This document shows, piece by piece, positions 60,884-64,000 of a DNA stretch of 64,000 bases (position 1 is its first letter; each line of letters starts with the position of its first letter). The notes beneath the pieces were generated by a model. That model did no database searches, was not told the DNA's origin, and saw nothing but the letters and a program-made list of their open reading frames with translations. The stretch spans positions 28,630,342 through 28,694,341 of the forward strand of contig NC_063256.1 in the NCBI RefSeq assembly GCF_019578655.1. The letters run 5' to 3'. The position numbers and the translations under genes are program-made. Source of the stretch: Ricinus communis (taxonomy: Eukaryota; Streptophyta; Magnoliopsida; Malpighiales; Euphorbiaceae).

Positions 60884-61144
60884 CTGAGCGAAGCATTCAA
60901 CAGAGCTTTGGTCTCTGAATGTCTTACCATGTCTACGCAAGTCTCTCTCCCACAAAACAACAGTCAATGCTCCAGGCAACACCTCATAATGGGAAACTAT
61001 CAAGTCAAACCACATTTTCCATGTAGGGTCATTGATAAACGTGGAAGACTGATGAACCGCTAGTCCAGGAGAAGTGATGATGCGTTTGAGTATGAGAATT
61101 AGACTCCGAGTCTGAAGGACGTTAAGGTAGAAAAAAGCAGCCAA
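60884..61144 (-). CDS. Unrecognised exon, minus strand
   Basis: ATG at 61144 starts an 87-codon frame (MAAFFYLNVLQTRSLILILK, then DPTWKMWFDLIVSHYEVLPG, then LWERDLRRHGKTFRDQSSVE) that ends at a consensus-like CAG/GTAGGT donor. The mixed, non-repetitive composition and the good donor favour a genuine exon. The next exon is not obvious in 60880-60600. I do not recognise the family. Confidence 0.4.
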
Positions 61145-62629
61145 TGCGTAACCGTATTACAAATTGGTTGCCTTCCTTCTGTTTGTTTTCACTTGTCCAT
61201 ATATATATTCATATTAATATTTTACATACCTTCTTTATGTAATTTGCACTCAATTCCCGTACGGATAATGATTTATTCAATCCCATGAGTTATACGTCTC
61301 TTTAGCTTAAATTGTTTTTTAAAAATTATTTCATTTTTAAAATGAAAGATGCCTAGAGTTGCAAATGCGTCGAGACGAGCTTTTTAATGTTTAAGACTCG
61401 GCCCACAAAAATTTAATTGAGCTCGTTCTCGGTTCAAGCTCAATAACTTTTTATAATTTAAAGCTCGAGCTCAATTCATTGTATTTTTATTATGTTCGAG
61501 CTCCGCTCATAATTAGCTCGATATTACATATAAACAAGCTGAATGCAAGCTTGGCTTATTATTAGCTTGATATTTATATAAATGAGTTAAATTCGGGCTC
61601 GACTTGATCTCAAGCTCGTTAAGTAAGCTCGATTTTTTCAAATATGCAGCTGTGAATTTTATAGTTATAAATATACGATACACAAAAGCAAAATATACAT
61701 ATAAATTCAGAAATTAAAATAATTAAATCAAGTTCTTTATAATAAAAAAAAGAGTTTAACAAGCTCTATAAAATTCTATCTCAAGCTCATTCTAAATCCA
61801 TTTATAATTCGGTGAGGACTAGGCGTGCAAACAAGTTGAGCCTACCTTCACAAGCTTTACATTAAGATATTACAAAAATATTTATTCAGGTGAATTTATA
61901 ATAATTCTTACTAATTTATAATAATTTTTACTCTAGTACCTTTCCTTTATTAATTAAACTATAGTATCTTTTATGTTAATTTATAATAGTTCTTACTCTA
62001 TCTATAAGCTTCAAATTAAGCATATTACAAAAATAATTAGGCCTAATTGCATATTTTATGTTGACCTTTCACGCGTTTTTATTTTTTAGCACATCTTTTT
62101 AATTTTGGCAATCAAAACACTATCCTTTTTAATTTTTGCAAATCGAATCACATGTGTATATTTCGGTGTTAATTTGCTTACGTGTACGACAATATAAAAT
62201 GGAGCATTCACACGTAGATTAATTAAGAGACACATCAGTTTTTCTTTAAAACCCATCGTTTGGGCTTTTATTCTTTTTTCCCAAATTCAAAATCAAACTC
62301 CTTTCTTAAATCCCTAATTAGGTTCTCAAATCCTTAACAAACTGTCCCGAACCTCTTGCTTTTAAAAAGGTTAGAAACTTCTTGGTCCTAGTTGGTGAAA
62401 CTGCAATAAAAATCTCTTGTGTGGTGGACCCAAGATTAGTAGTCCTTGTTTCTTGAACTTGCATTGACAATGGCGAACATCCCGAAATCATAAGGTTTTG
62501 TGTTATTTTGTATATTTTATTCCTACATTACTCTATTGTTAGGGTTTTAGTTAATATTTTAGTTATATCTTGTATTATTTTAAGATTAGAACCTTAGCTA
62601 AATGAAGCATTATTGTTTTGCTTTTATAG
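61145..62629. repeat. MITE-like repeats rich in GAGCTCG motifs, no gene
   Basis: At 61361 and 61822 two similar openings (CTAGAGTTGCAAATG and CTAGGCGTGCAAACA) precede stretches with repeated GAGCTCGA/AAGCTCG words. This pattern is seen in hAT-type MITEs of plants, but neither right end can be placed. A related pair AAGCTT..TTAAG.ATATTACAAAAAT occurs at 61854 and 62008. From 62050 to 62629 I see no reading frame. Confidence 0.35.
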
Positions 62630-63500
62630 TTGTGGTACATTTTTAGTTATTTTAACCATGGTGGAACACTATTCTCTTTTGGTGGAGACATAGTGTATGT
62701 TGGTGGTGAAATCAAGGCTATACATAAGATAGATCCTGATAGGTTTGGTTACTTTGATTTAGTTGATGAAGTTCAAAAGTTAGGTTACAATAGATATGAT
62801 AAACTATGTTACGGAGTTCCTGAATTGAGAATGTGTGATGGGTTGAGGGAGTTAAAGGATGATGCTGGTGTTATGGAGATGTTAGAGCATATAGGGCTAG
62901 GGAATGGTATGATTAACTGTTATATGGATGGGGGTAGTTGCTTGAAGAAAGTTGCTTGTGATGTTAGGGTCGAACAAGGAGTGAAGGAAGTGAGTATAAA
63001 TGTGGACAGTAGTCATGGTGATCAAGAAGTTGTTAATGACTATGATGGGCCTAAAGACATCTTTGATGATGTAGGAGATGAGGTTAGATCTGCTGATGTT
63101 GATGAAGAATATGAGGAAACTAATACTGAAGATGGTGATGACTGTCCCATGCAAGAAAGTGACACAGATGATGGACTGTCAGATCATGAGCTGGCCTCAG
63201 ATGATGAGGAATATATCAAAGCAAGGCAGAATAAGGTTAAGTTTAGAAGATATGTGCCAACTAATGAAGCGGCAGAGAGGTTCAATTTATGTAGTGGTTT
63301 GAGGACTGGAGGAACAAGTGCAAACAATTAATCAAAAGATGTTAGTACAGATAATGACAGTGGAATGCATAGTGAATATGTAGATTCTAAAGGTTATATC
63401 AATTCAGACTGCACTAGTGATGAAGATGAAGCTTGCAATACAAAGAGAAAGAAAAGGGTAACTTATGACCCTAAGTGTAATCATAAGTCGTTACATTTTG
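62630..63500 (+). pseudogene. Mutator-like (MuDR) transposase, N-terminal part
   Basis: After a TTTTATAG acceptor the plus strand encodes FNHGGTLFSFGGDIVYVGGE, then RFGYFDLVDEVQKLGYNRYD, the PB1-like domain at the N-terminus of MuDR-type transposases. A long acidic spacer follows (about 62980-63220, Asp/Glu-rich). A TAA at 63329 breaks the frame. Beyond it the same frame continues VDSKGYINSDCTSDEDE to RVTYDPKCNHKSLHF, the usual lead-in to the DNA-binding and catalytic domains. Sequence identity to MULEs stops at about 63500, so the DDE domain is absent. Confidence 0.8.
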
Positions 63501-64000
63501 TGTTGAGGATGATACAAAACAACTCATAGAAAAGCTTAATTACATTAACTTTCAATCAATCTATAAGAAACAAATTAGGGTTCATCAAAATTCAAATAGC
63601 AAGAAAATTAGTTTCTAAATATTATAATAAAAAAATAAAGATTAGGGAAAGAAGATCTCAAACGATTCATGGAAGAGTAGAGATGAAAATATTCAATCTT
63701 TGAAAATAATGAAGGAAATGATGTTCTTCCTTAAGAAATGACCAATCTAAACCCTAAAAATGAAAGGAAAATGAAGTTTCTAAGTATTTCTCTATCTAGA
63801 AATGAATAAATGACAAAAATCTCTCAAAAAAATTCTAAAAGTTTCTTTAAATAATATATTTTTATGATTGACATGGGGACCACATGGAACCACACAACCG
63901 TGTGACGTCCTTAGCTTTTCGTAGCTTGAATATGAGTCTCTTTTTGTTCTTTACTTTGCAGGCTATTTTAGGGCATCTTCAAAATCCATTTGAGGCTTAC
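63501..64000. other. Unassigned sequence
   Basis: The text after 63500 is not transposase-like. No reading frame of note is visible, and the region is probably another repeat cut by the window edge. Confidence 0.4.

Overview
This window is nuclear DNA from a flowering plant, most likely a eudicot. The evidence is AT-rich non-coding sequence, long AT-rich introns with GT-AG junctions, plant-specific protein families (an oligopeptide transporter, a U-box/ARM E3 ligase, plant mobile domain and MuDR-like sequence) and layered LTR retrotransposons. I cannot name the species. Nothing bacterial, organellar or CRISPR-like was seen.

Region 1 (1-33.7 kb) is a retrotransposon graveyard. A Ty3/gypsy family of the Tat type, with LTRs of about 2.2 kb, occurs as copy A (1-1170 plus LTR 7250-9540, + strand), a minus-strand copy (LTR 15546-14043, gag, protease and RT down to 9541) and copy B (29.4-32.8 kb, + strand). 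In A and B the LTR is preceded by an antisense gene fragment. In B this fragment can be followed as a plant mobile domain (PMD) protein through 29889-16020. Later insertions cut it up: a 9.3-kb Ty1-copia element at 17111-26409 (target duplication TCACC, itself carrying a 528-bp hAT MITE) and a solo LTR at 26541-29380 (target duplication TCTTT). The solo LTR belongs to a non-autonomous family that also forms the element at 1171-7249, whose 2.9-kb LTRs flank only 1.4 kb of interior.

Region 2 (33.7-49.7 kb) holds a gypsy gag remnant, a 33-bp minisatellite, two direct copies (D1, D2) of a roughly 1.8-2.0 kb block about 10 kb apart, a Tat-type solo LTR inside D1, a second degenerate Ty1-copia element (41560-46878, + strand) and a 1.4-kb hAT-like element.

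Region 3 (50.2-61.1 kb) is genic. An OPT-family oligopeptide transporter (50181-55827, +, six exons) runs tail-to-tail into a U-box/ARM-repeat E3 ubiquitin ligase (60230-56367, -, four exons). That gene starts head-to-head with a short transit-peptide-like first exon (60333-60581, +), followed by an unrecognised minus-strand exon (61144-60884). The OPT and U-box genes each carry one small indel that breaks an otherwise family-like frame, and the third gene probably does too.

Region 4 (61.1-64 kb) holds MITE-like repeats and the PB1-like N-terminal part of a Mutator-like (MuDR) transposase, truncated near 63.5 kb.

Most of the window is mobile DNA. The living part appears to be the OPT/U-box gene island.
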